From the NCBI GenBank assembly GCA_041394905.1, contig JAWKHJ010000006.1:1-64000 (forward strand): 64,000 nucleotides of DNA, written 5' to 3'. Numbering within the stretch: position 1 is the first letter of the stretch; each line of letters starts with the position of its first letter. Made by a program: the position numbers and the translations under genes. This document shows, piece after piece, positions 43,582 through 52,927 of the stretch. The notes beneath the pieces are model-generated. The model was given only the letters and a program-made list of their open reading frames with translations. It had not been told where the DNA came from and ran no database searches. Source of the stretch: RI-231 sp041394905. Lineage in GTDB: Bacteria > Acidobacteriota > Terriglobia > Bryobacterales > UBA6623.

Positions 43582-46353
43582 TTGAGGTCAAGAGCGCCCC
43601 TACTCCTGCTTTTCTTCCTAGGCGCGTGGATTTGCGGCACGTTGTGGATGTGGTCGACGGCGATTCGCAACTTCGCGATGGTCGACGCGATTCTGGGCGA
43701 TCCGCCGCAGGGCTTTCTGGACGCGGTAGCGCCGCTGGCGCATGATACGCTTCGCCAAGCGATGCGCTACCAGGCGTCCGAGGTCAACCGCTACTTCTTC
43801 GAGGCATGGGGCTGGGTGCAGCTTGGCTTCGGCGTGATCTGCGCGGCGTTGACTTGGGCCGCTGGACGCAAGGTGTTGTTCAAGATCGCGATTTGCGTGG
43901 CTCTGGCCATCGTGTTTTACGAGGCGGTCCACTTGGTCCCGATGACGATCGAGACGGGGCGCGTGATTGACTTCGACGGCGAGCCGCCGATGTTCGTCGA
44001 GCGCTTCTGGATGTTTCATCATTTGTACACGGGGCTCGACATGACCAAGTTCGTCATTCTGCTGGGTTGTGTGGCGGCGATGCTGCGCCGCAACGTAGTA
44101 ACTGCGTTGGTGGCGATGGTGTGTCTTGTGCCGTCCGCAAACGCGGAAGTCGATTTCGCTCAACAAGTTCACCCGATATTCGTGAAGAAGTGCTTTGCCT
44201 GCCACAGCGCGTCGGCGAAGCAAGGCGGGCTGTCACTCGAGAAGCTGGAGGATGTGATCCTGGGCGGCGCGAGCGGGGCGGGGGTTGTGCCCGGCGCGGC
44301 GGAGGACAGCTTGGTTTACCAGCGCGTGGCAGGGCTGGCCGAACCGCGCATGCCAATGGGTATGGCGCCGCTGAGCGATACGGAGATTGCGACGCTACGC
44401 GACTGGATCAACGAAGGCGCGAAGTGGGAGGGCGCGACGGAAGGGCCGCTGCGCTCGACCGCGCCCCTGGCGCCGCGCACGGTGGAGGTCCCAGAGGGCG
44501 AGGCGGCCAATCCGGTGGACCGCTTCTTGGACGAGTACCGCGCGCAGCAGGGCATGATCGCCTTGCAGCCGGTTTCGGACGCGGTATTTGCGCGGCGGAC
44601 GTATCTGGACTTGTGGGGATTTGTGCCGCCGGCGGATCAGCTCGCGGCGTTCTTGCAGGACTCTTCGCCGGACAAGCGGGCGAAGTTGGTCGACAAGCTT
44701 CTCGCCGACGATGCGCTCTACGCCGGCCACTGGATCAGCTTCTACAACGACTTGCTGCGCAACGACGAAGGCGTGATCTACCACGGTGGTCGCGAGTCGA
44801 TTACGGACTGGCTACTGGGCGCGCTGCGCGACAACATGGCGTACGACCGCATGGTGCGCGAGCTGCTGAGTCCGCAAGGCGAGGGCGCGCCTGAGGGATT
44901 CCTGATCGGCGTGAACTGGCGCGGCACGGTCAACGCGAGCCAGACGCCGCCCATGCAGGCCGCGCAGAACTCGGCGCAGGTGTTTCTCGGGATCAACCTG
45001 AAGTGTGCGTCTTGCCATGACAGCTTTGTGAACCAGTGGAAGCTGGCGGACTCCTACGGGCTGGCGGGTTTCTTCTCCGAGGAGCCGCTGGAGTTGGTGC
45101 GCTGTGACGCGCCGACGGGTCAGATGGCGGCCGTGAAGTTCTTGTTCCCGGAGTTGGGCGGCGTGCCGGCGGATGCGCCGCTGGACGAGCGTCGTGAGCA
45201 GGCGGCCAAGCTGTTTACTTCGCCCGAGAACGGACGCTTGGCGCGCACGCTGGTCAACCGTTACTGGAAGCGGCTGATGGGGCGCGGGTTGGTGGAGCCG
45301 GCGGACGACATGGACCAGGCCGCGTGGGATCCGGATTTACTGGACTGGCTGGCCTCGGACTTTGCGGCGCATGGTTATGACCTGAAGCATCTGTTGCGGC
45401 GCATCCTGACTTCGGAGGGCTATCAGGCGCCGTCCGTTGGGCAGGTGGGCGATCCGTATGTATTTCGTGGGCCGCTGGAGCGGCGGATGAGCTCGGAGCA
45501 GTTCGGCGATTCGCTCTCGGCGATCACTGGCGAATGGCCGGCGCGCGCGGTGGGCAAGTCCGCCGAGTATGCGAGAGACTGGCGCTTGAAGGCGACGCCG
45601 TTGGGGCGTGCGATGGGACGGCCGGTGCGCGATCAGGTCTTTACCGAGCGCAACGAGCAAGCGACGACGTTGCAGATGCTCGAGCTGCTCAACGGCGAGA
45701 CGTTGACGCGGCGGGTGCGCGCCGGGGCCGAGCGGTTGTTGGGCCGCAGGACGGAGGCGCCGCGGGCGTTATTCGATTCCGGGGTCCTAAATTACCGCAA
45801 TGGAACGGTCGAGCAAGAGGTGGAACTGGGCGGCGCGGAGCGGCTTTGGCTGCTCGTCGTCGACTCGGACTCCTACGACCCCACGCGGGTGGAGATCAGT
45901 TGGGAAGGGACGAGCTTCGTGACGCCGGACGGCAAGGACGTTCCGCTTGACGGTGAGTTGCTCGGAGGGTTGCCGTTTGAACGCGTGGTTGAGCTGAGCG
46001 GCAAGAGTTACGCGAAGCTGCGCGTGAAGGCGGGGGTGACCGCGGCGTCGAAGGCCAGCGACATCAACGCCAGGGCGCGGTTCTTCGTTTTCCGCGAGAA
46101 GCCGGACCGTAATCGCCTGGTGGAGCCGGGCGGCGCGTCGCCGATCGGACTGACGGTGAGTCGCTTGCCGGCGGACGCTACGCAGGCGGTGCAGAGTCTC
46201 TATTTAAGGGCGCTCGGGCGCGGGCCGTCGGAGGAAGAGCGCAAAATTGCGCTGGAGCTGTTGCGGCCGGAGAACGGCGTGGTCCCGACAGAAGGGCTGG
46301 CGGATTTGTTGTGGAGCGTGGTGTTGTTGCCCGAGTTTCAGGTGATTCGATGA
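43582..46353 (+). CDS. Planctomycete-type cytochrome with DUF1549/DUF1553 and membrane domain, locus A
   Basis: 923 residues from TTG 43582. Residues 1-175 have four membrane helices (LLLLFFLGAWICGTLWMW to FVILLGCVAAML). An internal signal-like stretch (VVTALVAMVCLVPSANA) precedes a cytochrome c site CFACH (204-208) in VDFAQQVHPIFVKKC. DUF1549 follows (NPVDRFLDEYRAQQG, RRTYLDLWGFVPPADQLAAF) and then DUF1553 (GRLARTLVNRYWKRLMGRGL, NEQATTLQMLELLNGETLTR). A second heme-like CASCHD appears at LKCASCHDSF. An ATG at 44080, in frame, could be the true start of the cytochrome part. Family function is still unclear; it is always next to DUF1501. Confidence 0.8.
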   Translation: MRSRAPLLLLFFLGAWICGTLWMWSTAIRNFAMVDAILGDPPQGFLDAVAPLAHDTLRQAMRYQASEVNRYFFEAWGWVQLGFGVICAALTWAAGRKVLFKIAICVALAIVFYEAVHLVPMTIETGRVIDFDGEPPMFVERFWMFHHLYTGLDMTKFVILLGCVAAMLRRNVVTALVAMVCLVPSANAEVDFAQQVHPIFVKKCFACHSASAKQGGLSLEKLEDVILGGASGAGVVPGAAEDSLVYQRVAGLAEPRMPMGMAPLSDTEIATLRDWINEGAKWEGATEGPLRSTAPLAPRTVEVPEGEAANPVDRFLDEYRAQQGMIALQPVSDAVFARRTYLDLWGFVPPADQLAAFLQDSSPDKRAKLVDKLLADDALYAGHWISFYNDLLRNDEGVIYHGGRESITDWLLGALRDNMAYDRMVRELLSPQGEGAPEGFLIGVNWRGTVNASQTPPMQAAQNSAQVFLGINLKCASCHDSFVNQWKLADSYGLAGFFSEEPLELVRCDAPTGQMAAVKFLFPELGGVPADAPLDERREQAAKLFTSPENGRLARTLVNRYWKRLMGRGLVEPADDMDQAAWDPDLLDWLASDFAAHGYDLKHLLRRILTSEGYQAPSVGQVGDPYVFRGPLERRMSSEQFGDSLSAITGEWPARAVGKSAEYARDWRLKATPLGRAMGRPVRDQVFTERNEQATTLQMLELLNGETLTRRVRAGAERLLGRRTEAPRALFDSGVLNYRNGTVEQEVELGGAERLWLLVVDSDSYDPTRVEISWEGTSFVTPDGKDVPLDGELLGGLPFERVVELSGKSYAKLRVKAGVTAASKASDINARARFFVFREKPDRNRLVEPGGASPIGLTVSRLPADATQAVQSLYLRALGRGPSEEERKIALELLRPENGVVPTEGLADLLWSVVLLPEFQVIR

Positions 46354-47789
46354 GACGCGAGGATCCAGCCAGGGAGCTCTTCGCCGGACTAAGCCGGCGG
46401 CACTTCTTGAAGGCGTCCGCTGGGGCGACGATGGCGGCCTTGCAGGGTGCGCCGCAACTGTTCGCCGGCGCTACGAAGCCGGAGCCTAAAGCGGACATGC
46501 TGATCCTAATTTGGATGGCCGGTGGGATGGCGCAGACCGAGACCTGGGACCCGAAGGCCTACACGCCGTTCGAGCCGGGCATCGAATCGAAGAGCGTGCT
46601 GAGCACGTTCCCTGCGATCGACACGGTGGTCGACGGCATCCAGATCAGCCGGGGCCTGGAGCGCATGGCGAAGGTGATGGACCGCGGGACGCTGATCCGC
46701 AGTTACCGCGCGGGCGATCTCGGATTCATCCTGCACTCGCGGCACCAGTTCCATTGGCACACCGGCTATGCGCCTCCGCTGTCGGTTGCAGCGCCGCACC
46801 TGGGCGCGTGGATTGCGAGCGCGCTCGGCCCACACAACCAAGATATGCCGCCGTTTCTCGACATCGGCCAGAACATCGAGATCGGTGCGGAGAGCGACGC
46901 GCTCAAGGCGTTCCACACGGCGGGATTTTTGGGGACGGAGTTCGGGCCGTTCTTCATCACCGACCCAATGGACGCCGCAGCGAGCGTACGGCCCCCGCAG
47001 GGCGTCTCGAACGAGCGCGCGAGTAATCGCTGGGAACGCTTCCGCAAGATGGCCGAGGCGAGTCCGGTGATGCGGCATGGTTCGAGCTACCAGCAGGAGT
47101 CGATGCTACGCTCCTATGACAATGCGCATCGGCTGTTGAACTCGCCGGCGGCGAAGGCGTTCGACCTTTCGCTCGAGCCGGAGAAGAGCCGCAAGCCATA
47201 TGGCGATACACGTTTCGGACAATCTTGTCTGTTAGCGCGGCGGCTTGCCGAGCATGGCGCGCGCTTCGTCGAAGTCACCACCGAGTACATCCCGTTCCGC
47301 TTCTGGGATACGCACGAGAACGGGCACACGCGGGCGCGCGACATGAAGGAGACGATTGACGGGCCGCTGTCGCAACTGATCCTCGACTTGGAGGATCGCG
47401 GGTTGCTCGATCGCACGCTGGTCGTGGTGGCGAGCGAATTCGGGCGCGACCTGATCACGGAAGGACGGCCTGGCGAGACGGTGAAGAACCAGGTGGACGT
47501 ACCGGACACGATCAACGAGCTGAAGCATTACGGCATGCACCGCCACTTCACCGAAGCGTCGTCGGCGTTGATGTTCGGCGGCGGAGTGAAGAAGGGCTAC
47601 CTGCACGGCAAGACGTCGGACGAGCGGCCGTGCTCGATCGTGGAAGGCCGCGTCGACATTGCCGACCTACATGCGACGATCTATCACCTGATGGGCATCG
47701 CGCCCGACCACGGCGCGGTGGTCGAGCAGCGGCCGTTTTATGTGACCAAGGACGGCAAGGGCAAGGTGGTCGAGGCCTTGCTCGCTTAG
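46350..47789 (+). CDS. DUF1501 exported protein, locus A
   Basis: ATG 46350 overlaps the stop of the cytochrome gene (ATGA). SRRHFLKASAGATMAALQGA is a Tat leader. The fold is alkaline-phosphatase/sulfatase-like, as shown by ADMLILIWMAGGMAQTETWD, FAGATKPEPKAD just before it, and TLVVVASEFGRDLITEGRPG. HFTEASSALMFGGGVKKGYL and LHATIYHLMGIAPDHG close the domain. About 479 residues. DUF1501 and DUF1549/1553 partners are translated together, so they probably form one periplasmic complex. Confidence 0.85.
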   Translation: MRREDPARELFAGLSRRHFLKASAGATMAALQGAPQLFAGATKPEPKADMLILIWMAGGMAQTETWDPKAYTPFEPGIESKSVLSTFPAIDTVVDGIQISRGLERMAKVMDRGTLIRSYRAGDLGFILHSRHQFHWHTGYAPPLSVAAPHLGAWIASALGPHNQDMPPFLDIGQNIEIGAESDALKAFHTAGFLGTEFGPFFITDPMDAAASVRPPQGVSNERASNRWERFRKMAEASPVMRHGSSYQQESMLRSYDNAHRLLNSPAAKAFDLSLEPEKSRKPYGDTRFGQSCLLARRLAEHGARFVEVTTEYIPFRFWDTHENGHTRARDMKETIDGPLSQLILDLEDRGLLDRTLVVVASEFGRDLITEGRPGETVKNQVDVPDTINELKHYGMHRHFTEASSALMFGGGVKKGYLHGKTSDERPCSIVEGRVDIADLHATIYHLMGIAPDHGAVVEQRPFYVTKDGKGKVVEALLA

Positions 47790-47790
47790 C

Positions 47791-49035
47791 TCAGGCCCAG
47801 AGGTCGCGGTGCTTCTTGACGCCCGCGATGGCTCGGTCTACGTGCTCGGTTGTGTTGTAGAGGTGCGGACAGAGGCGCAGGCCGCCTGTCGTCGCTCCCG
47901 CGATTCCATGTTGCAGGTAGAGTGCGTCGAGCAGCTTCTGGCGGTTGTCGGCAGGGACGTCCATGATGACGACGCCGGCGCTGAGCTCCCGCTCCATGGG
48001 CGTAACCAACCGGGCGCCGGCTTCATGTAGCCCTTCCTTCAGGCGGGTGGCGAGGTCGAGCATGCGCTGCTCCACCGCCGCCTGACCGATCGCGGCGTGG
48101 ACGTCGACGGTTGGACCGACAGCCGCAAGCGCGGAGTCGTCGCGCTGCCCCATGGACTCGAACTTGCGCGCTCCGACGAGCGTGGTGTCGGCCGTGTCAC
48201 CCCAACCCGGCGCAACCTCGGTGGGCCACAGCTTGGCCACGTTATCGGCCTTGATGTAGAGCAGGCCGACTTCCTTGGGGCCGCAGAACCACTTGTGTGC
48301 GCTTGCGGAATAGGAGTCGCAGCCGAGCTCGCGCAGGTTGACGTTGAGCGCGCCCCAGCTTTGCGCACCGTCCACGTGGACATAGAGGCCACGCGCTTTG
48401 GCCATCGTGATGATTTCCTTCGCGGGCAGGCGTACGCCGGTCAGGTTGGACGCGTGCGTGATGGAGAGGACCTTGGTCTTCGGGCCGATGGCTTGGGCGA
48501 AGGGCTCGACCAAGTCGTCGATGCTCTTCGGCGCGGCGGGCGTCGAGACCTTCTTGACGGTGATGCCGAAGCGTCGGGCGCGGACTTCCCAGGCGACGTT
48601 GTTTGTCGGGTGGTTTTGTTCCCAGAGCACGACTTCGTCGCCGGCGGCGAGCGGTACGCCGTTATTGATGATGTTGTTCGATTCACTCGTGTTGCGAACC
48701 AGGGCGATCTCGTCCAGGGTCACGCCCATTTGCTTGGCGACCTTGGCGCGAGACTCTTCCAGCAGCTCGGCGAACTTTGCACGGTTCTGGAAGGAGCAGT
48801 CGAGATCGATGTCGGCGGTGAGCTCCGCGACGCGTTCGGCGACGGCGCGAGGGGAAGGGCAGAGGTTGGCCGCGTTCAGGGGGACCTTGTCCTCGGAAAA
48901 GGCGAACTGTTTGCGCACGGCTTGCCAACGTCCCGCGTCGCTGGACGCGGCGGCGAGGGATGCGGCGAAGCCGGAAAGGGCGGCGCCGCCGGCAACGGCG
49001 CGGAAGAAGGATCGGCGTGATGCAGGTGCGATCAT
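47791..49035 (-). CDS. Class V aminotransferase (isopenicillin-epimerase/cysteine-desulfurase-like), exported
   Basis: AGGAGG seven bases before ATG 49035 fixes the start. SRRSFFRAVAGGAALSGFAA is a Tat leader, unusual for a PLP enzyme but common in this subgroup. The PLP Lys lies in SYSASAHKWFCGPKEVGLLY; VHVDGAQSWGALNVNL has the Asp that holds the pyridine nitrogen. VLSITHASNLTGVRLPAKEI and GGLRLCPHLYNTTEHVDRAI complete the fold. About 414 residues. Tat export fits a fold that gains its cofactor in the cytoplasm. The substrate is unknown. It converges with the DUF1501 gene at a one-base gap. Confidence 0.85.
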   Translation of the reverse strand: MIAPASRRSFFRAVAGGAALSGFAASLAAASSDAGRWQAVRKQFAFSEDKVPLNAANLCPSPRAVAERVAELTADIDLDCSFQNRAKFAELLEESRAKVAKQMGVTLDEIALVRNTSESNNIINNGVPLAAGDEVVLWEQNHPTNNVAWEVRARRFGITVKKVSTPAAPKSIDDLVEPFAQAIGPKTKVLSITHASNLTGVRLPAKEIITMAKARGLYVHVDGAQSWGALNVNLRELGCDSYSASAHKWFCGPKEVGLLYIKADNVAKLWPTEVAPGWGDTADTTLVGARKFESMGQRDDSALAAVGPTVDVHAAIGQAAVEQRMLDLATRLKEGLHEAGARLVTPMERELSAGVVIMDVPADNRQKLLDALYLQHGIAGATTGGLRLCPHLYNTTEHVDRAIAGVKKHRDLWA

Positions 49036-49158
49036 ATGCGGCCTCCTGTTGAAGAGAGTCGCAACGATGATAGCCGCTCGAGGCGACGCGGCGCCGAAAA
49101 TACGCGAGGTTGGTAGGCTGAAGTTCGCTGGAACCGCGGGCGCGGCGCTGGCGCTGCA

Positions 49159-49842
49159 ATGACGATCGAATCTCTGACGACGGCGGTGCGCGACGCGCTC
49201 GAGGCTGTGGCCGACGGAGCGAAGGCTGAGCCGATGGCTGCCTACATGAAGCACAGGGGGGAGTTTCTCGGCGTGCAGAAGCCTCTGCGCGTTCCAATCC
49301 TCCGCATGATGAAGCGGGAGTTCCGGCCAGCCGACAGAGAGCAATGGCGCGCTGGAGTGGAGGCGCTGTGGAGGGGGCGCTACCGCGAGCAGCGCTACTT
49401 GGCGATTGAGTACGCCGGGTTGTGGCCGGAGTTTCGTACGGCGGCGGAAGCGCCGCTCTATGAGCGCTTAGCGCGCGAGGGCTCCTGGTGGGACTTGGCC
49501 GACCTTGTGATGGGCGCGCTGGTGAGCCCGGTGATGCTCGTTGAGCGCGAGGAGATGCTCAAGCACACCGATCGCTGGATCGAAGACTCAGACTTCTGGT
49601 TGCGCCGATTGGCGCTGCTATCGCAGATCAAGCACAAGCAGCAGACGGACGACGCGATGCTGTTCGATTACTGCCTGCGCCAAGCGGGAGAAGAAGAGTT
49701 CTTTATCCGCAAAGCGATTGGATGGGCGTTGCGGGATTACTCGTGGACCAACCCGGAAGCCGTGCAGCGCTTCCTGCGGGAGAACCAAGGGCGCTTTTCG
49801 GCGCTGACCGTGCGCGAGGCGTCGAAGCGGCTTACGGCCTGA
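49159..49842 (+). CDS. DNA alkylation repair protein, AlkD-like
   Basis: 227 residues of HEAT-like helices. Family marks are GVQKPLRVPILRMMKREF, QRYLAIEYAGLWPEF, SWWDLADLVMGALVSPVMLV (with the Asp that is catalytic in AlkD), DSDFWLRRLALLSQIKHKQQ and FIRKAIGWALRDYSWTNPEA. AlkD removes bulky or cationic alkylated bases. It is transcribed away from the aminotransferase and overlaps the end of the next, convergent, gene by 11 bases. Confidence 0.85.
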   Translation: MTIESLTTAVRDALEAVADGAKAEPMAAYMKHRGEFLGVQKPLRVPILRMMKREFRPADREQWRAGVEALWRGRYREQRYLAIEYAGLWPEFRTAAEAPLYERLAREGSWWDLADLVMGALVSPVMLVEREEMLKHTDRWIEDSDFWLRRLALLSQIKHKQQTDDAMLFDYCLRQAGEEEFFIRKAIGWALRDYSWTNPEAVQRFLRENQGRFSALTVREASKRLTA

Positions 49843-51649
49843 CGGTGAGCAGGACCTGCGGCAGCGGCCGGCGGACGTCGTTGCGCTTGCGCGGCGGGCC
49901 GATCCAAAGGGTGGAGTAGGCCTCGATGGCCGGGCCGTCCGCCGATTTGCCGAAGATGCGGATGGGCTGGTCGCCGAGCGGTGCGTCCGTGGACGCTGTG
50001 ACAGGCAGAAAGACCTCGGGGATGATGACGTTGTCGCCGTCCGCCGAGGGCCCGAAGAACTGGTCGGCGCGGAAGACGCCTTTGCCGAGCGAGAGTCCGT
50101 CCGCCGCTTCCGCCCAAACTTCTACCTCACCGTCGAAGCCCGGATCACGAATGAGAAGGACTGCAATTTCGCCCTCGGCGCCGCGCCGGACACTGGGGTT
50201 TTCTGGGTCGGTGAGTAGACGAAAGCCGGGCGTCTCGCTGTCCGTCTTCAGGCGGTAGACGAAATCCGGACCGCCTCGTCCGATGCGGTCGCGCACGACC
50301 AGACGCAGCTCGCCGTCGGCTTCCGGTGTGTAGTAGAGACTGGGGTCGGGATTGCCGATCACGGTGCCTTGGCCGGTCATCAGGTCGTCGTGCTCGGCGA
50401 GCAGCTTGCCGTCGGCGTCAAACAGCTCGAGCACGGGGTCGATGGCGGGCAGGCCGAGCTGCACGGCCAGCACGGAGAAGTGCAACGGCTGACCCGCACG
50501 GGCGTTCACGACAAAGGAGTCCTCTTCTTTGTCCGTGTCGAGCGAGCCGTTGACTATGAGTGGCGTTCCGTCGAGCACGATGCCGCTTTCGCCGGACTCG
50601 GGGACGTCTTGGATCTCAAAGCTCAGCGCATCCTCCACGCCGCCGGGAGTCTCGAGCCATAGGCGCCAAAGGCCGGTGGGCGCGTCTCTGGGGATGGTGA
50701 ACCGCACGCGGTCGTAGGCGAGCACGAATCCCTCAATGGGCGTTGACGCCAGGCCGGCGGGCTCGAGGGGCATCGTGTAAGGGAACGTGAGACGGTAGTA
50801 CTCGGCTGAGCGGACGGGCCGCAGGGTGGCTTTGCGCAGGCCTTCGAGCCCCGAGCCGCGTAACGAAACCTCGACCGTAGCGCCGCGCCGCGCGCCCATG
50901 GGCAAGGCCGCCGAAAGCAGCGGCGTCTGTGACATGCGCAGCATGTAGCCGCAATTCCGATTGCAGTTGACGCCCTGCGGCCCGCGGTATTGGTCGACCA
51001 GCAGCAGGTATTCACCGTCCTCGCGGAAGACATGTTCGAGAGTGGGGGTCTCGAGATACTCGTCGCGGTCGTCGTTGAGGGCGACCTTCTTGCCGTCGGC
51101 GTCCAGCAGGGCAAGGAAGCATTCGAGGAAGCCGCCGTATTCGATGGAACGGACATCGAAGACCCAGCGTTCGCCGGCTTTCGCCTGGAAGCGGTAGAAG
51201 TCGCGGTCGGGCGCCTCGGGTAGCATGCCGTGTACGACTTGGGGTTGCAGCGTGATAGCTTGTGCTTGCTGCAGGACATCGTTTGGTTCGGCTTCGGCGA
51301 CGGAGGGCAAAGCGTCAACGTAGAACAAACGGCTGTTGGCGCGGCCGGCGGCGGTGTGCAGGGTGACGATGTGCGGCCCGAGCGAGGTCCCGTCAGCGAC
51401 GTGCACTTTGCCGCGGATGAGCTCCGGGCCGGAGGCGAGGGTTTCGACCCAAACGAGATTCGGATCGTCAAATGCGACTTCGACAGGGGCGTCGAGCTTC
51501 TCGCCGACGATCTGCACCTCGACGGTCTCGCCGCGCGCTGCCCCGAAGGGTTCGAAGCGATCGACCCAGGGCGCGCCCTCGGGACCGTCGACGGCAGCTT
51601 GCAGCGCGCCGCCGAACGACAACACGCAAAGCAGTGCTAGCGCCCTCAT
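49832..51649 (-). CDS. Secreted protein with pre-peptidase C-terminal (PPC) domains
   Basis: 605 residues after signal peptide MRALALLCVLSFGGALQAAV. It starts with a TIG-like beta domain (ARGETVEVQIVGEKLDAPVE). PPC domain 1 is EAEPNDVLQQAQAITLQPQV, DRDFYRFQAKAGERWVFDVR, DEYLLLVDQ-type end; PPC domain 2 is VNGSLDTDKEEDSFVVNARA. A C-terminal Ig-like part follows. ATG overlaps the DUF1501 stop by four bases, so it is the last gene of locus B. Typical role: surface binding partner of the DUF1501/DUF1553 pair, still undefined. Confidence 0.75.
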   Translation of the reverse strand: MRALALLCVLSFGGALQAAVDGPEGAPWVDRFEPFGAARGETVEVQIVGEKLDAPVEVAFDDPNLVWVETLASGPELIRGKVHVADGTSLGPHIVTLHTAAGRANSRLFYVDALPSVAEAEPNDVLQQAQAITLQPQVVHGMLPEAPDRDFYRFQAKAGERWVFDVRSIEYGGFLECFLALLDADGKKVALNDDRDEYLETPTLEHVFREDGEYLLLVDQYRGPQGVNCNRNCGYMLRMSQTPLLSAALPMGARRGATVEVSLRGSGLEGLRKATLRPVRSAEYYRLTFPYTMPLEPAGLASTPIEGFVLAYDRVRFTIPRDAPTGLWRLWLETPGGVEDALSFEIQDVPESGESGIVLDGTPLIVNGSLDTDKEEDSFVVNARAGQPLHFSVLAVQLGLPAIDPVLELFDADGKLLAEHDDLMTGQGTVIGNPDPSLYYTPEADGELRLVVRDRIGRGGPDFVYRLKTDSETPGFRLLTDPENPSVRRGAEGEIAVLLIRDPGFDGEVEVWAEAADGLSLGKGVFRADQFFGPSADGDNVIIPEVFLPVTASTDAPLGDQPIRIFGKSADGPAIEAYSTLWIGPPRKRNDVRRPLPQVLLTVRP

Positions 51650-52905
51650 GCGAAGAGCTCTCGAATGGGTGTGCCGCCGTCGTTGATCTTCACCGGACGG
51701 CCGACGGTGTGGTACTCGTGCGTGGCGTCGATACCGAGCTTCTTGTACAGTGTCGCGCCGAGGTCTTCGATCGAGATGGGCCGCTCGGTGGGGTAGGCGC
51801 CGTTGGCGTCGGTCGCGCCGATCACTTGGCCGCCGGGCACGCCCGCACCGGCCACCGCGATGGAGAAGACTCCGGGCCAGTGGTCGCGACCTGCGGAGTG
51901 GTTGATCTTGGGCGTGCGGCCGAACTCGCCGAGCGCGAGGACGAGTGTGGAATCGAGCAGGCCGCGCTGGTCCATGTCTTCGAGAAGCGCGGCGAAGGCT
52001 TGGTCAAACTCGGGATAGAGCTTGGCGTTGATCTTGTCGTTGTCGCTATGGGTGTCGTACCCGCCGTGGAAGAGCGTTACGAGGCGCACGCCGGCTTCGA
52101 TCAAGCGGCGGCCGAGCAGGGCACCCTGGCCGGCCGTGGTCCGGCCATAGGCGTCGCGCAGCGCGTCGGATTCGGCGTTGAGGTTGAAGGCCTTCTTCGC
52201 AGCGGGAGACGTCACCAAGTCGAAGGCTTTCTGCGAGAAGTAGTCCATGCTCTCGATCACGCCGGACTGCTCGAGGCCTTCGATACGGGCGTCGAGCGAG
52301 GCGAGCAGGCGCATGCGGCCCTCAGCTTCTTCCAGGCCGACGCCGGTGGGCAACGTCAAGTCTTGGACCGAGAATTCCTTTTTGTTCGGGTTGCCGGTGA
52401 TGAAGGGGTCGTAGGCGGCGCCGAGGAATCCCGCGTCGGCGCAGATGTCGCGATTGGGAATGACGACGAACGGCGGCAGGCCGTTCTGCGGCCCGAGCTC
52501 TTTGGCGACGACGGAACCGTAGACCGGATGTTTGAAGGCGTTGTTGGGCCGCTGACCGGAGAAGATGTACTGCTTGGCCTTCTCGTGGATGGCTTCTTTC
52601 GAAAAAACCGACCGAATGACGCTGTAGCGGTCCAGCATGTCGGCCGAGCGCGGGAGCAGCTCGCTGAAGTGGACGCCGGGGACCTTGGTGGGGATGCTCT
52701 TGAAGCTGCCGCGGATCTCGCGCGGGGCCTCGGGCTTGGGATCAAACGAGTCGTGCTGACAAAGGCCGCCGGTCTGGAAGAAGATCAGGCACGAGACGTC
52801 CTTGCCGCCAGCGGATGCGGCTGCCAACATCTTCGGCAGGTTGAGGCCGGCGAACGCCATGCCGCCCAGGCGCAGCAGGTCGCGGCGGGAGAAGGGGGCG
52901 GGCAT
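51646..52905 (-). CDS. DUF1501 exported protein, locus B
   Basis: ATG 52905 gives PAPFSRRDLLRLGGMAFAGL, a Tat leader. SCLIFFQTGGLCQHDSFDPK, PPFVVIPNRDIC and TLVLALGEFGRTPKINHSAG, RDHWPGVFSIAVAGAGVPGG are the DUF1501 marks; LYKKLGIDATHEYHTVGRPV closes it. 419 residues, intact. It follows the cytochrome gene by 22 bases and overlaps the PPC gene. It is only distantly similar to the locus A copy, so the two loci are not a recent duplication. Confidence 0.87.
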   Translation of the reverse strand: MPAPFSRRDLLRLGGMAFAGLNLPKMLAAASAGGKDVSCLIFFQTGGLCQHDSFDPKPEAPREIRGSFKSIPTKVPGVHFSELLPRSADMLDRYSVIRSVFSKEAIHEKAKQYIFSGQRPNNAFKHPVYGSVVAKELGPQNGLPPFVVIPNRDICADAGFLGAAYDPFITGNPNKKEFSVQDLTLPTGVGLEEAEGRMRLLASLDARIEGLEQSGVIESMDYFSQKAFDLVTSPAAKKAFNLNAESDALRDAYGRTTAGQGALLGRRLIEAGVRLVTLFHGGYDTHSDNDKINAKLYPEFDQAFAALLEDMDQRGLLDSTLVLALGEFGRTPKINHSAGRDHWPGVFSIAVAGAGVPGGQVIGATDANGAYPTERPISIEDLGATLYKKLGIDATHEYHTVGRPVKINDGGTPIRELFA

Positions 52906-52927
52906 GGAGCTCAGTTGCACTGCGTCT

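Noticed and set aside
48097..49020. A 307-residue rightward frame opposite the aminotransferase
   Set aside because: Antisense to a complete PLP enzyme with a strong ribosome binding site; no motif of its own.
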